A stretch of 64,000 nt of DNA from Actinotalea solisilvae (GTDB lineage Bacteria; Actinomycetota; Actinomycetes; Actinomycetales; Cellulomonadaceae), in NCBI RefSeq assembly GCF_016464425.1, contig NZ_JADDKQ010000006.1, positions 1 to 64,000 on the forward strand. Reading direction: 5' to 3'. The notes beneath the pieces were generated by a model that saw only the letters and a list, made by a program, of their open reading frames with translations, was not told the origin of the DNA and did not search any database. A program made the translations under genes and the position numbers. Positions 8,436 through 17,177 of this stretch are shown piece after piece (positions within the stretch are counted from its first letter, which is position 1; each line of letters begins with the position of its first letter).

Positions 8436-10052
8436 TCAGAAGGCGATCGCGCCCGTCGCGAGCAGCGCGACGCCCACCACCGCGCCGACGACGGCGACCG
8501 CGAACACCACGCGCTCGCGCGCCGAGAAGACGCGCCGCCCCTGCTCGCGCCGGGCCATCGCGAACAGCACGGTCGCGGGCGCGTAGACGAGGAACGAGAC
8601 GAGCAGGAACGCCCACCCCGCGGCCCAGAGCAGGAAGGCCGCGTAGAGCGTCGCGAGGCCGGCGACGACCAGCTCGCGCGTCCGGGCCGAGGGTTGGCCG
8701 GTGTAGGTCTCGCCGGTGGCGGCGAGCTGGAGCGCGTACCCCGCGACCAGCAGGAACGGCACGAGGACGAGCGCGCTCGTGAGGTTGAGCGCGAACGAGA
8801 ACGCGTCCTCGGAGAGCAGCGTGACGACGAGCAGCACCTGCGTCGTGATGGTCGACAGGAGCAGCGCGTTGCCGGGCGCGTCGGCCTTGTTGGTGCGCGC
8901 GAGGAAGCGCGGCAGGTCGCCGTCCTCGGCCGCGACGAGCAGCACCTCGGCCGCCATGAGCGTCCACGCGAGGTACGCGCCGAGCACGGAGATGACGAGG
9001 CCGACGCTCACGAGCCCCACGCCCCACGGCCCGACGGCGGCCTCGAGCACGCCCGCCATCGACGGCTGGCGCAGCTCGGCGAGCTCGGCCGCGGGCAGCA
9101 CCCCGAAGGACACGATGGTCACGGACGCGAAGATCGCGAGCACCGCCAGGAAGCCGAGCACGGTCGCGCGGCCGACGTCCGTGCCGCGCCGCGCGTGGCG
9201 CGAGTAGACGTTGGCGCCCTCGACGCCGATGAACACGAACACCGTGGTGAGGACGGTGCCGCGCACCTGCTCGAGGAGGGAGCCGGCGTCGGGCCCGCCC
9301 TGAAGGTTGTCCGCGAACACGGCGGGGTCGAAGACGGTGAGCGCGAGGACGATGAAGACGACGATCGGGATGACCTTGGCGACCGTGACGATCCGGTTGA
9401 GCGTCGCCGCCGCGCGCACGCCGCGGCGCACGAGCAGGAAGAACGTCCAGACCCCGACGCTCGCGAGGACGAGGGCCAGGGGCGTGTCCCCGGCGCCGAG
9501 CGCGGGCAGCAGCGCGCCCGCGGTCGACATGATGAGCACCCAGTAGGTGACGTTCCCTGCGCAGGCGCTCGCCCAGTAGCCGATGGCCGAGAAGAAGCCG
9601 ACGTACTGGCCGAAGCCGGCCCTGGCGTAGGCGTAGACGCCGGCGTCGAGCTCGGGCTTGCGCACGGCGAGGCTCTGGAACACGAGAGCGAGCAGCAGCA
9701 TCCCGGTGCCCGCGATCGCCCAGGCGACGAGCGACCCGACGACGCCGGTCTCACCCGCGAAGGTCGCCGGGAGCGAGAAGACGCCCGCGCCGACCATCGA
9801 GCCGACGACCATCGCGGTGAGAGTCCCGACGCCGAGCGTGACGCCGCGGTGCGGGGCGGTGGCGGGTGGCAGCGTGGTCCCGGTCCCGGTCCCGGTCCCG
9901 GTCCCGGTCCCGGTCCCGGTCCCGGTCCCGGTGCCGGTGCCGGTGCCGGTGCCGGTCCCGGTCCCGGTGCCGGTGCCGGTGCCGGTCCCGGTCCCGGTCC
10001 CGGTCCCGGTGCCGGTGCCGGTGCCGGTGCCGGTGGTGTCGGGCGTGCTCAC
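8436..10052 (-). CDS. APC-family amino acid exchanger with N-terminal Thr-Gly repeat
   Basis: An intact paralogue of the exchanger at 2610-4098, about 538 residues. The membrane part begins near residue 65 ([18 protein letters not shown]) and continues through about twelve hydrophobic helices to the end TGAIAF. The GTG start gives VSTPDTTG, parallel to VSTQTT in the other copy. Between start and membrane domain lie 26 Thr-Gly dipeptides absent from the paralogue. By similarity it is a basic amino acid exchanger (arginine/ornithine or similar); substrate is not proven. It is followed on the same strand by the META-domain gene. A ribosome site GAGGA lies upstream. Confidence 0.85.
   Translation of the reverse strand: MSTPDTTGTGTGTGTGTGTGTGTGTGTGTGTGTGTGTGTGTGTGTGTGTGTGTGTGTGTTLPPATAPHRGVTLGVGTLTAMVVGSMVGAGVFSLPATFAGETGVVGSLVAWAIAGTGMLLLALVFQSLAVRKPELDAGVYAYARAGFGQYVGFFSAIGYWASACAGNVTYWVLIMSTAGALLPALGAGDTPLALVLASVGVWTFFLLVRRGVRAAATLNRIVTVAKVIPIVVFIVLALTVFDPAVFADNLQGGPDAGSLLEQVRGTVLTTVFVFIGVEGANVYSRHARRGTDVGRATVLGFLAVLAIFASVTIVSFGVLPAAELAELRQPSMAGVLEAAVGPWGVGLVSVGLVISVLGAYLAWTLMAAEVLLVAAEDGDLPRFLARTNKADAPGNALLLSTITTQVLLVVTLLSEDAFSFALNLTSALVLVPFLLVAGYALQLAATGETYTGQPSARTRELVVAGLATLYAAFLLWAAGWAFLLVSFLVYAPATVLFAMARREQGRRVFSARERVVFAVAVVGAVVGVALLATGAIAF
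9876..10031 (-). repeat. 26 tandem hexamers coding (Thr-Gly)26
   Basis: On the + strand the unit is GGTCCC or GGTGCC repeated 26 times without interruption; on the coding strand these are ACC-GGG/GGC-type Thr-Gly codon pairs. The two variants occur in blocks of 9, 4, 2, 3, 4 and 4 units, a pattern typical of slippage or unequal crossing-over. Because the unit is two codons, copy-number change would keep the frame. Copy number in the assembly may be unreliable. Confidence 0.95.
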
Positions 10053-10198
10053 GGAGGTCCTCGGGGTGGTGCGGCGGTGGTCGGGAGCATCCTGATCCCC
10101 GGGCGGCGTCGGCGTCACGTCAGCCGGTACGCTCGTGGGGCTCGCCGACCGCGGTCGCGTGGGCGTGTGGAGGGCTCGGCCGAGGTGGCCGGGCTCCC

Positions 10199-10271
10199 GC
10201 GCCTGTAGCTCAGGGGATAGAGCACCGCTCTCCTAAAGCGGGTGTCGGCAGTTCGAATCTGCCCAGGCGCA
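10199..10271 (+). tRNA. tRNA-Arg (anticodon CCT)
   Basis: A 73-base cloverleaf: acceptor GCGCCTG pairs with CAGGCGC, D arm with TAGCTCAGGGGATAGAGCA, anticodon stem CCGCT/AGCGG with loop CTCCTAA (anticodon CCT), and T arm GGCAG-TTCGAAT-CTGCC. The discriminator is A and no CCA is encoded. Its 3' part is duplicated at 20517-20561, marking it as the integration site of the mobile element that follows directly. Confidence 0.97.
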
Positions 10272-10274
10272 CAG
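10230..10274 (+). repeat. attL, tRNA-embedded attachment repeat
   Basis: The segment from the anticodon loop to just past the 3' end of the tRNA gene matches 20517-20561 at 43 of 45 positions. This copy completes a fully paired tRNA. It marks the left junction of the element. Confidence 0.88.
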
Positions 10275-10348
10275 AGGTGTTTGCGCAGGTCAGAGGCGGT
10301 ATCGCTGCCTCGGTCGCGGCGGGGGCCGTGTCCGATTTGCCGGGCATT

Positions 10349-10368
10349 GGTCAGCGTGTGGTCAGCGA
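10349..10368 (+). repeat. Subterminal 20-bp direct repeat, left copy
   Basis: GGTCAGCGTGTGGTCAGCGA contains two GGTCAGCG units separated by TGT. An identical 20-mer in the same orientation lies at 20416-20435, about the same distance inside the other attachment site. It could be an integrase arm-binding or excisionase site; that role is inferred. Confidence 0.6.
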
Positions 10369-10448
10369 CTTGTCTCGGTACGTGGACGGCTGGTCGAGGA
10401 CGTGGACGGACGTCGCCGGACACGGTCGTCGTCGAGTCTTACCGCCGC

Positions 10449-11246
10449 CTATCTGCGTCGCTTGGCGACGCGGGCGAGGTCGATCTCTGGCGGTGCCAGG
10501 TCAGGCATCGCGTAGACTTCATCAAGACCAAGCGCGCGCAGTTCGCGCTCCACATCGGACAGTGCCGCCCGGAGCCGTCGGTTGATGTGAATGACGAATC
10601 TCTTGCAGAGGCCGACGAGGTCTAGGAGGCGGTCTTCGCTAACGGGCAGGATCTCAGCGTGCATTTGTCCCAGTCGTGAGATATTACGACGCTCGAAGGC
10701 TGAGTCGGCCAGGTACGCGACCACGACGGCGTGCTCGAAGTTGTTGACCGCGTGGGCGACAAACTTGTTCCGCATGTCAAGTAGGAACCGGTGCGAAGCG
10801 CGCTCGTCGTCTTTGAGCCAGTCGTCAGTCAGGCGTTCCGATGCCCGTACCGAGCTGCCGAAAGCCCGCCCATACATCACCAGCGCCGACATCCACTGTG
10901 CGTCGTCAGGGAACCGCCCGCCCTCGGGGCGCGAAGAGGCCCGATCCAGATATGTCTCCGCGAAGAGGCGCGCAAGCTCGAGATCCCGGCGGAGACTGGC
11001 CAAGTCCCGAACCCTGCTACACGACTTTGTATCCACGACGACGACCCGGTATCCCGGCGGGGGGGCGAAGCGAGCTTCGGAGCTGGCCGCCCAGGTTTGG
11101 GTGCGTTGCCAGCCCAGACTGCTGCTACCAACCGTCTTTGCCACGTCGAAGGACACACCGGAGGGCGAAGGCGGCTCCAGGCCGTCCGGCGCGCCTGCGG
11201 CCGTGAGAGTTGGTGGCGTGTCGCCGCCCGCATCGTCCTCTGTCAT
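10449..11246 (-). CDS. Unknown protein with HEPN-like RN-x4-H motif
   Basis: A 265-residue soluble protein I cannot assign to a family. The first 65 residues are low-complexity and proline/serine-rich. The rest is largely helical, with RNKFVAH at residues 159-165, an R-x5-H pattern typical of HEPN-superfamily RNases, inside a long alpha-helical context (RFLLDMRNKFVAHAVNNFEHAV). It ends in a basic KRRR. It lies just inside the left end of the mobile element, transcribed toward attL and divergent from the next two genes. A defence or toxin role is plausible from motif plus location only. Confidence 0.6.
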   Translation of the reverse strand: MTEDDAGGDTPPTLTAAGAPDGLEPPSPSGVSFDVAKTVGSSSLGWQRTQTWAASSEARFAPPPGYRVVVVDTKSCSRVRDLASLRRDLELARLFAETYLDRASSRPEGGRFPDDAQWMSALVMYGRAFGSSVRASERLTDDWLKDDERASHRFLLDMRNKFVAHAVNNFEHAVVVAYLADSAFERRNISRLGQMHAEILPVSEDRLLDLVGLCKRFVIHINRRLRAALSDVERELRALGLDEVYAMPDLAPPEIDLARVAKRRR

Positions 11247-11402
11247 CTCGGCTCCCCAGTAGTCGCGCCCAAGTCGGGGCTGCTCATGTGCGATGCATCA
11301 GCACGGCGCACATCGCCGTATTCGCTCCGCGCGCTGAGCGGTGTGTGGTCGTAGCTGCGTCCGCTGCTAGCGCACCTCGATCTTGGGCGCCATACTGCTC
11401 GG

Positions 11403-11780
11403 GTGTCCAGGCGTCGCACTGCAGTGTCGGACCTGATCGAGCTCGCTGCTATCGAGGGTGACGGGGCGCAGGAGCACCTAGCGACGGTGTACGAGTGGCG
11501 CCATGGGCAGAGAGTTGCGCAGGGCAAAGCGTTGGCTGCGGCTGGCCTCTCCGTTGTCTTGGCCATCATTCTGCCGATTGTCCAGCCGGACTCGTCTAGG
11601 CCGGTCGAGGGCCTCGCGATTGCGATTGCGCTCGGGTCCGCGGGAGTCCTTCTCGTTGCTGGCGCGATCGTGTTCTATTCAGCAGCGTCGCTTCACCGCG
11701 AGTACATCATGGCACAAGCGCTCCTGGAAGAGCTCAAGACCGTCCGCGGGTTCCTGAAGTTGTACCGAACGAGGCGCTGA
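11403..11780 (+). CDS. Two-helix membrane protein, unknown
   Basis: A 125-residue protein with an N-terminal soluble part and two membrane helices (about residues 44-61, LAAAGLSVVLAIILPIV, and 70-92, LAIAIALGSAGVLLVAGAIVF), followed by a charged helix ending TRR. It starts at GTG six bases after CATACT with no ribosome site, so it is probably leaderless. The next gene begins three bases after its stop and also encodes a membrane-anchored protein, so they form an operon. No family recognised. Confidence 0.6.
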   Translation: MSRRRTAVSDLIELAAIEGDGAQEHLATVYEWRHGQRVAQGKALAAAGLSVVLAIILPIVQPDSSRPVEGLAIAIALGSAGVLLVAGAIVFYSAASLHREYIMAQALLEELKTVRGFLKLYRTRR

Positions 11781-11783
11781 AAA

Positions 11784-12476
11784 GTGGGAATCGAGCCGCT
11801 GATTGCGGCGGTCGCCTCCGCGCTTGCGGGCAGTACGATCGCGGTCTCCATCTTCTCTCTGGTTCAAGACTGGGTTCGGCGCTTGCTTCAGATGCGCGCG
11901 CTGTCGCGTGTTCGAACCGCTGACGTTCTGGCTGCGAGTGAGATCGACCGTCTCGGTCAGCTTCTCTTTGTAGATCTCGGGGCAACGAGTCTCGCGGACT
12001 ACACGAAGAACAAGGGCGTCCGTGATTCCGTCCAGGCGGCCTTCGACGAAGTCGCGCGATTCCTAGGTGAGCGCTCTGATGAGTCAGTCGGCCCGGTGGG
12101 GCCGCCCTCGTCTGAAAGCGGTGGAGGTGCCGGCCCACGCGGCGACGCGATGCCAGGCCGGGACCTCGCCTGGGCACTTGGCGACAGGGGCGACTCCTGG
12201 GAGGCCCTAGCTCGGGCGCGCCGCGCTCTTGAGATGCGCCTCAGAGCACTACTCACGCCCGAAGATCGCGACAGGGGCGCGCGCCTCGGTGCCGGGGCGC
12301 TCTTGCGGCTGCTCAACCGGCGCGGGGCGATCGACGAAGGGATAGCGGACCAACTTCGCTACGCCGTGAGTGTGATGAACCGGGGCATCCACGGTGACGA
12401 TGTCTCGCAAGAGGAGACCCTCGAGGCGCTCTGGATCGTCGACCGGTTCCTCTCGACGAGCCGGGCGATGCCCTGA
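11784..12476 (+). CDS. Membrane-anchored protein with HEPN/DUF4145-like C-terminus
   Basis: A 230-residue protein. An N-terminal hydrophobic helix (LIAAVASALAGSTIAVSIFSLV) anchors it; a linker rich in Gly, Ser and Pro follows at about 100-130. The C-terminal 90 residues are helical and resemble the end of DUF4145/HEPN-type domains: RALEMRLRALL, LLNRRGAIDE, then VMNRGIHGDDVSQEETLEAL. In active HEPN proteins an arginine usually precedes the NR; here it is M198, so RNase activity may be lost. GTG start, three bases after the upstream gene. Function unknown. Confidence 0.6.
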   Translation: MGIEPLIAAVASALAGSTIAVSIFSLVQDWVRRLLQMRALSRVRTADVLAASEIDRLGQLLFVDLGATSLADYTKNKGVRDSVQAAFDEVARFLGERSDESVGPVGPPSSESGGGAGPRGDAMPGRDLAWALGDRGDSWEALARARRALEMRLRALLTPEDRDRGARLGAGALLRLLNRRGAIDEGIADQLRYAVSVMNRGIHGDDVSQEETLEALWIVDRFLSTSRAMP

Positions 12477-12513
12477 CCCGGTGAACCGCAGGTCAAGGAG
12501 ACCTCCCTGGCCG

Positions 12514-13680
12514 TCAGGCCTCGGACGGCGGCCAAGCTGCGGGCGGCTCTTCTACACTCGACGAGTGGCGCGGCTCGATCGCTCGCGGCGCCTGCATCAG
12601 CGGTATCACGGGCAGCCGTTCCATCGCCTGCCAGGTCGCCTCGTTGAATAGGTGCCCGTAGAGGTCCATCGTCATCGTCGCGGTGGAGTGCCCGAGGATG
12701 ACCTGCACGGCCTTGACGTCCGCGCCGGCGGCGATCAGCAGCGAGGCGGCGGTGTGCCGCAGGTCGTGGATCGTCGTCCCCTCGACACCCGCCCGCCGCG
12801 TCGCGTCCATCCACCCCGACCGCGCCCGGAAGTTGGTGTTCGTCCACACGCCGCCGGTCGGGCTCGGGAACAGGTACCCGCCCGGCGCCGTCCCCGCGAC
12901 CCGCGTCCGCACGTACTCATCCAGCGCCGCCGGCACCGGCACTGTCCGGGTCTGATGCGTCTTCGTTGGCCCGAACACCGCCCCGCTCGTCCGCTTCGAC
13001 TGCGTCGCGGCCCGGTGCACCCGGACGCCGAGCCCGTGCGGGGTCTGCACGACGTCGTCGACCCGCAGCGCGGCCATCTCCGAGAACCGGCACCCGGTGG
13101 TCCCGAGGAACAGCACGACCGGCTGGCACAGCGGCGGCACCGCCATGACCAGCCGGCCGAGCTGCTCAGGCCGCAGCCAGTGCGGCTCGCGCTTGGTCCC
13201 CCCGCGCGGCAGCGCCACCATCCGTGCGACGTTCACGCTCAGCCGCCGGTCGCGGATCGCGTAGTCGACGACCAGTCGCATCATCGACAGCGCCCGGCGC
13301 CGGGTCGCCGTCGCCAGCCCACGCGCCGTCAGGGCGGACATCACCCGCTCGACGTCGGCGGCCGAGATCCCGGAGATCGGGTATGCCCCGATCTCCGGGA
13401 TCACGTACTTGTCCAGCAGGAACCGCGTGGTCTCCTGGCTGCGCACCGCCAGGTGACCACGCGAGGCCTGCCACTCCTCGGCCAGCGCCGCGAACGTCAT
13501 CCGCCCGCGCGCCGGGTCGATCCACGAGCCGGCGTCGAGCTTCGCGAGCTGGTCAGCCTCCCAGCGCTTCGCATCGACCCGGCGCCCGAACGACCGCTGC
13601 GCGATGACCCGGCCCTCGAAGAACACCTTCGCGCGCCAGGTCACCTTGCCCGTCGGATGCTGCCGTCTGGTGACGGACAT
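12514..13680 (-). CDS. int: Tyrosine recombinase (integrase)
   Basis: Integrase of 388 residues that would catalyse insertion of the element at the tRNA-Arg site. The N-terminal arm-binding region is followed by a SAM-like core-binding domain (about 62-150) and the catalytic domain (170-360). The active-site set is complete: R198 in TTGCRFSEM, H305 and R308 in HDLRHT, H331 in LGHS, and nucleophile Y341 in LYGH. The ATG overlaps the stop of the excisionase reading frame (ATGA), showing coupled translation. Intact, so the element may still integrate. Confidence 0.95.
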   Translation of the reverse strand: MSVTRRQHPTGKVTWRAKVFFEGRVIAQRSFGRRVDAKRWEADQLAKLDAGSWIDPARGRMTFAALAEEWQASRGHLAVRSQETTRFLLDKYVIPEIGAYPISGISAADVERVMSALTARGLATATRRRALSMMRLVVDYAIRDRRLSVNVARMVALPRGGTKREPHWLRPEQLGRLVMAVPPLCQPVVLFLGTTGCRFSEMAALRVDDVVQTPHGLGVRVHRAATQSKRTSGAVFGPTKTHQTRTVPVPAALDEYVRTRVAGTAPGGYLFPSPTGGVWTNTNFRARSGWMDATRRAGVEGTTIHDLRHTAASLLIAAGADVKAVQVILGHSTATMTMDLYGHLFNEATWQAMERLPVIPLMQAPRAIEPRHSSSVEEPPAAWPPSEA

Positions 13681-13891
13681 CAGCGCCGCTTCACCGGCAT
13701 CGTCGGCTCGCGCTCGACCCACGCCGCCGGGAGGAGGATCACCGTGCCGAGGCGCCGGTACGGGATCTGCTCGTGCTCGACCAGGTGGGCAGCGTCCGGG
13801 GCGGCACCCCGAGCACCCGCGCCGCGTCCTTCACGCGGTAGTACTGCCGGGCCGGAGTGGCGGGGACGGCGTGCTGTGCGGTGGTGGTCAT
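13680..13891 (-). pseudogene. xis: Excisionase (AlpA/HTH_17 type), frameshifted
   Basis: A small winged-helix excisionase gene directly upstream of int. From ATG behind GGAGAAGG it reads MTTTAQHAVPATPARQYYRVKDAARVLGV-type sequence, the helix-turn-helix start, then runs out of frame. The expected second half (LVEHEQIPYRRLGTVILLP, then AAWVERE) is present in another frame and stops exactly at the integrase ATG as ATGA. One missing base near 13786-13796 explains it; the gene span is 212 bases, one short of 71 codons. It is either a sequencing error or a mutation that would hinder excision. Confidence 0.8.
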
Positions 13892-13927
13892 GACCTTCTC
13901 CTTCTGTTGGGTTGGGTGTGGCGGTGG

Positions 13928-16819
13928 TCAGCGACCGAGCACCGGTCCATCGGCGGACGACGGCGGCGGCGCGGTCAAGCGGTGCGGCGCGGGCTGTGGA
14001 GGCTGCGGGTTCCACGGTTGCTGTGGACGCACGGGCGGCACGAGGGGCGCGGTCCGACCGGGGTGGTAGCTGTCCCAGGTCTCGGTTGCGCTGGGCTCGG
14101 CGTGGCTGGTCGCGAGGATCTGCTCGAGCACCTCGCGGCCCGACGACGGCGCGTGGCCGGGCAGGCAGTCCGGGTCGCCGTGGTCGATGACGACGTAGGC
14201 GCGGTTGGTGTGGCGGCCGCGGCTCATCGCGACGTAGAGGTCTTCGCGGCCCATGCCGGGGGTCGCGATGGTGTGGGTCTCGTCGACGGTCATGCCTTGG
14301 GTGCGGGCGATGGTGGTGGCGTAGCCGAGCTCGACGTGGTCGGCGACGTAGTCGGCGGGGAGGCGGACGGTGGGCGCGTCGGCGTGGTTGGCGGGTCGGA
14401 CGCGGAGGGACCCGTCGGGCAGGACGGCGGTGACGTCCCACAGGGCGCCGTTACGGACGAACCCGTCGGCGGTGGCCAGGCGTCGGTGGTTGCGGCGGGT
14501 GACGATCCGGTCCCCGACGCCGGCGGTCAGCCCGTCGTGCAGGCTCACCCCGGCGGGGAGGGCGTCGCCGCTGGTGATGCGGTCGGCGCGGATGCGGGCG
14601 TTGAGCTCGCGGACGGTCCGGTTGTCGACCGCCTGCAGGACCGCGACTCGGCCCTGCTCGCTCGCGGTGGTGACGGCCTCGATGGCGGCGTCGAGCATCG
14701 CGTCGTGCCCGCCGGAGGCGATCGCGCCGTGCGCCTCGTAGGCGTCGAGCGCAGCCGGGTGGGCGCGGCGCAGCTCGAGGCTGGCGCGCGCCTCCCACGG
14801 ATTCGCGAACCGCCAGAGGCTGGTGAGCTCGGCGGTCGGCCCCCGCCGGGCGAGCATGCCGAATGCGCCGCCGGCATCGACCGAGCCACGCTGCAGGTGG
14901 TCCCCGACCAGCAGCACCTTCGCCCTCGCGGCGCGTGCCTGCTCGACGATCGCGGCGAGGGTGCGGGTGTCGGCGAGGGAGGCCTCGTCGACGATGACGA
15001 GCTGCCTGGGGCAGAACCGCCACTGGTCCTGCTCGGCGCGCAGCCGCCAGTGCTCCTCGTTGGCCGCCCGCTGCCCCTGGTAGTCACGCGTCGCCATCCG
15101 GGCAACGGCGTCGGCGTAGCGCAGGGCCCGGGTGGTAGCGCCGTCGCCGGTGGACTCGTGCAGCCACTTCGCCGTCGTCTCACACGGCACCCCGAGCGAC
15201 TCCGCCAGCGCCCGCGCAGCGGTGGCCGACGGCGCGAGCCCCACGACGGACCCGATGCCGTGCCGCCAGAACGAGGTGATCGCCGCGAGCGTGGTGGTCT
15301 TGCCCGACCCCGCCGGCCCGACGAGCACGTCGAGGAGCCGGGCGGAGGTGATGACGGCTTCGGCGGCCGCGCGCTGGTCGGGGGCGAGGGCGCCGAGGTG
15401 GTGCTCGGTGCGTAGCGGGATGGCGCCGAGCATCTCCGCCGGCCGGTGCGGTGCGCCGGTCGTCTCGGCGGCGTCGATCAGTACCTTCTCCGCCCCGAGC
15501 AGCTCGGTCGAGGTGAACGGCGACTCCCCGACGCGCCGCGTCGTCGGGTCGCGGCTGTCGTCCAGGTGCACGCACGCCGCCGCGGCCTCGGTGGTGATCT
15601 CGTTGAGCAGCTCGCGCCGCTCGGCGGCCGAGGCCATCCGCAGCAGCTTCGAGGCGCGGACGGCGGCGGCGCCGAGGTTCCACGTCGTCCACACCGACCG
15701 CCGTGTCGAGACGTCATCGAGGACCTGCGCGACCATCGCCGCCCGCACCTCTGGGCCGACGTCGTGCGCATGCAGCGGCCGCCCGTAGGCGCCAGTCAGA
15801 GCGCGGGCTGCGAGGTCGCGGGGCTCGAGCCCGGTGAGCGCGCCGGCGCGGTTCGCCCAGTCCGCCAGCAGGTCCGCCAGCGGTCGGACCGTCTTCGGCG
15901 GCCGCGTGGCGCGGGTCAGGTGCTGCCGCGCCCGCGTCGTCTCCACCCGCGTCGGCGCCCGGCCATGGCTCTCCTCGAACTCGGCGAGCCACTCCTGCTC
16001 GGCGCAGTGGATCGCCTCCGCCCTGGTCGAGAAGTGCGCGAGCAGGTCATCGCCGACCCCGTCGACCTCGAACGCCAGGTTCCGCCGGGGTCCGCGGTCG
16101 CGCGTCGACCACTCCACCGGCAGCCGCCGCGCGAGCTCGTCCGCAAGGAGGGCGTCATAGAGTTCGGACACGGTGACGACGGCGGCGTGCACGGTCCGCC
16201 CGTCCAGGCTCCGCCAGGCGCCGTCGGGGCCTTGGACCTTGTTGGCGATGACGACGTGGGTGTGCAGGTTCGGGTCAGCGGCCCGGGTGTCCCAGTGGTC
16301 GAACGCCGCGGCGAGCATCCCGCGGGTGCGGACCTGATGACGCCCGGCGTCGCCGGTGCGCGTGCGGATGACGCGCTGCTCGACGAACTCCAGCGATGAC
16401 GCCAGCGCCGCCCGGTGCGCGTCATAGACGATGACGCGCGTCGCGTCATCGGCCAGCGCCCAGAGGACGGATACGGACTTGGGCGCGGTGAACGTCAGGT
16501 CGAACCCGACGACCGCATGACGCTTGCCGTCATCGAACCGGCTATGCGGCCGGCCGAGCGCGTCCTCCGTCAGCGGGTCGGCGCCGTCGCGGAACACCGC
16601 CGTCATCGCCGCCTCGGTCACCACGTCACCCGGGCGCAGGCGCCGCCTGTCGTCGCCGAGCCCCGCGAGCCCCTCGCCGCACCAACGACCGGCCGGGTCC
16701 CCGGTTTGCTCGTAGTAGGCGGTCAGCGACGCACCTGCGTCCAGGCCGGCGTCACCCGCGGCGACGTGCCGGGTTAGGTACGCGTACCCGTCGCCGGCAG
16801 TCAGCTTGTGCATCGACAT
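13928..16819 (-). CDS. Relaxase-helicase, TrwC/TraA (MobF) type
   Basis: A 963-residue conjugative relaxase that would nick oriT and unwind DNA for transfer. The N-terminal TrwC domain starts right at LTAGDGYAYLTRHV, with candidate catalytic tyrosines (Y12, Y14, Y35, Y36) and the metal-binding histidines in FDHWDTRAADPNLHTHVVIAN... (H175, H186, H188). A superfamily-I helicase follows, Walker A GPAGSGKT at 501-508 and IVDEASLAD as the Walker B. The C-terminus is proline-rich. I chose the ATG ten bases after a GGAAGGGGGG ribosome site; GTG codons just upstream are alternatives. No VirD4/TraG gene accompanies it. Confidence 0.92.
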   Translation of the reverse strand: MSMHKLTAGDGYAYLTRHVAAGDAGLDAGASLTAYYEQTGDPAGRWCGEGLAGLGDDRRRLRPGDVVTEAAMTAVFRDGADPLTEDALGRPHSRFDDGKRHAVVGFDLTFTAPKSVSVLWALADDATRVIVYDAHRAALASSLEFVEQRVIRTRTGDAGRHQVRTRGMLAAAFDHWDTRAADPNLHTHVVIANKVQGPDGAWRSLDGRTVHAAVVTVSELYDALLADELARRLPVEWSTRDRGPRRNLAFEVDGVGDDLLAHFSTRAEAIHCAEQEWLAEFEESHGRAPTRVETTRARQHLTRATRPPKTVRPLADLLADWANRAGALTGLEPRDLAARALTGAYGRPLHAHDVGPEVRAAMVAQVLDDVSTRRSVWTTWNLGAAAVRASKLLRMASAAERRELLNEITTEAAAACVHLDDSRDPTTRRVGESPFTSTELLGAEKVLIDAAETTGAPHRPAEMLGAIPLRTEHHLGALAPDQRAAAEAVITSARLLDVLVGPAGSGKTTTLAAITSFWRHGIGSVVGLAPSATAARALAESLGVPCETTAKWLHESTGDGATTRALRYADAVARMATRDYQGQRAANEEHWRLRAEQDQWRFCPRQLVIVDEASLADTRTLAAIVEQARAARAKVLLVGDHLQRGSVDAGGAFGMLARRGPTAELTSLWRFANPWEARASLELRRAHPAALDAYEAHGAIASGGHDAMLDAAIEAVTTASEQGRVAVLQAVDNRTVRELNARIRADRITSGDALPAGVSLHDGLTAGVGDRIVTRRNHRRLATADGFVRNGALWDVTAVLPDGSLRVRPANHADAPTVRLPADYVADHVELGYATTIARTQGMTVDETHTIATPGMGREDLYVAMSRGRHTNRAYVVIDHGDPDCLPGHAPSSGREVLEQILATSHAEPSATETWDSYHPGRTAPLVPPVRPQQPWNPQPPQPAPHRLTAPPPSSADGPVLGR

Positions 16820-17177
16820 CACGTCCGGCACCCCCCTTCCGACGTCGACCCCTACCTGCAGGTGTGCGGCCCGAGGCGAGAAGATGCGTGACCGCCCGCC
16901 GCCCTGGCGCGTCACGCGGGGCGAGGTAGGGGAGTCGGGTCGTGCGCACGACGCCAGACTCCTCACGCCCGATAGACAGAGCGATGACGAACTGGCGTCG
17001 CAGGCGATGACGCGAACAAGTGCAATGACGGCGCACCAGGCGCCGGCCATCCGCGTCCGCGTCATCGATGACGACAGCGCGACGCGGCACCAGCCTGAGC
17101 CGAGCGGCATTCCCTGGGCTCCCGCGAGACGTCGCAGGACCAACCCGTCGACCCGAAGTCGGATGGAGGAGCTCACG
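16820..17177. other. Gene-free region upstream of relaxase, candidate oriT
   Basis: This 358-base stretch separates the divergent relaxase and HIT genes and holds no convincing gene. It contains the inverted repeat GCGTGAC/GTCACGC (16886-16892 and 16911-16917), two GCGATGACG copies (16981 and 17004), further ATGACG copies, and the 12-bp palindrome GTCATCGATGAC (17061-17072). Position beside a relaxase and repeat content fit an origin of transfer. No nick site can be named. Confidence 0.4.

Noticed and set aside
9876-10031. CRISPR-like array
   Set aside because: Unit is six bases with no spacers; it is a coding microsatellite.
7764-10208. 814-codon + strand frame opposite META and exchanger genes
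   Set aside because: Product has no fold-like features; both opposite-strand genes are supported by family motifs.
13604-15415. 603-codon + strand frame opposite the relaxase
   Set aside because: Composition-driven; the relaxase with its HTH motif and Walker A is on the minus strand.
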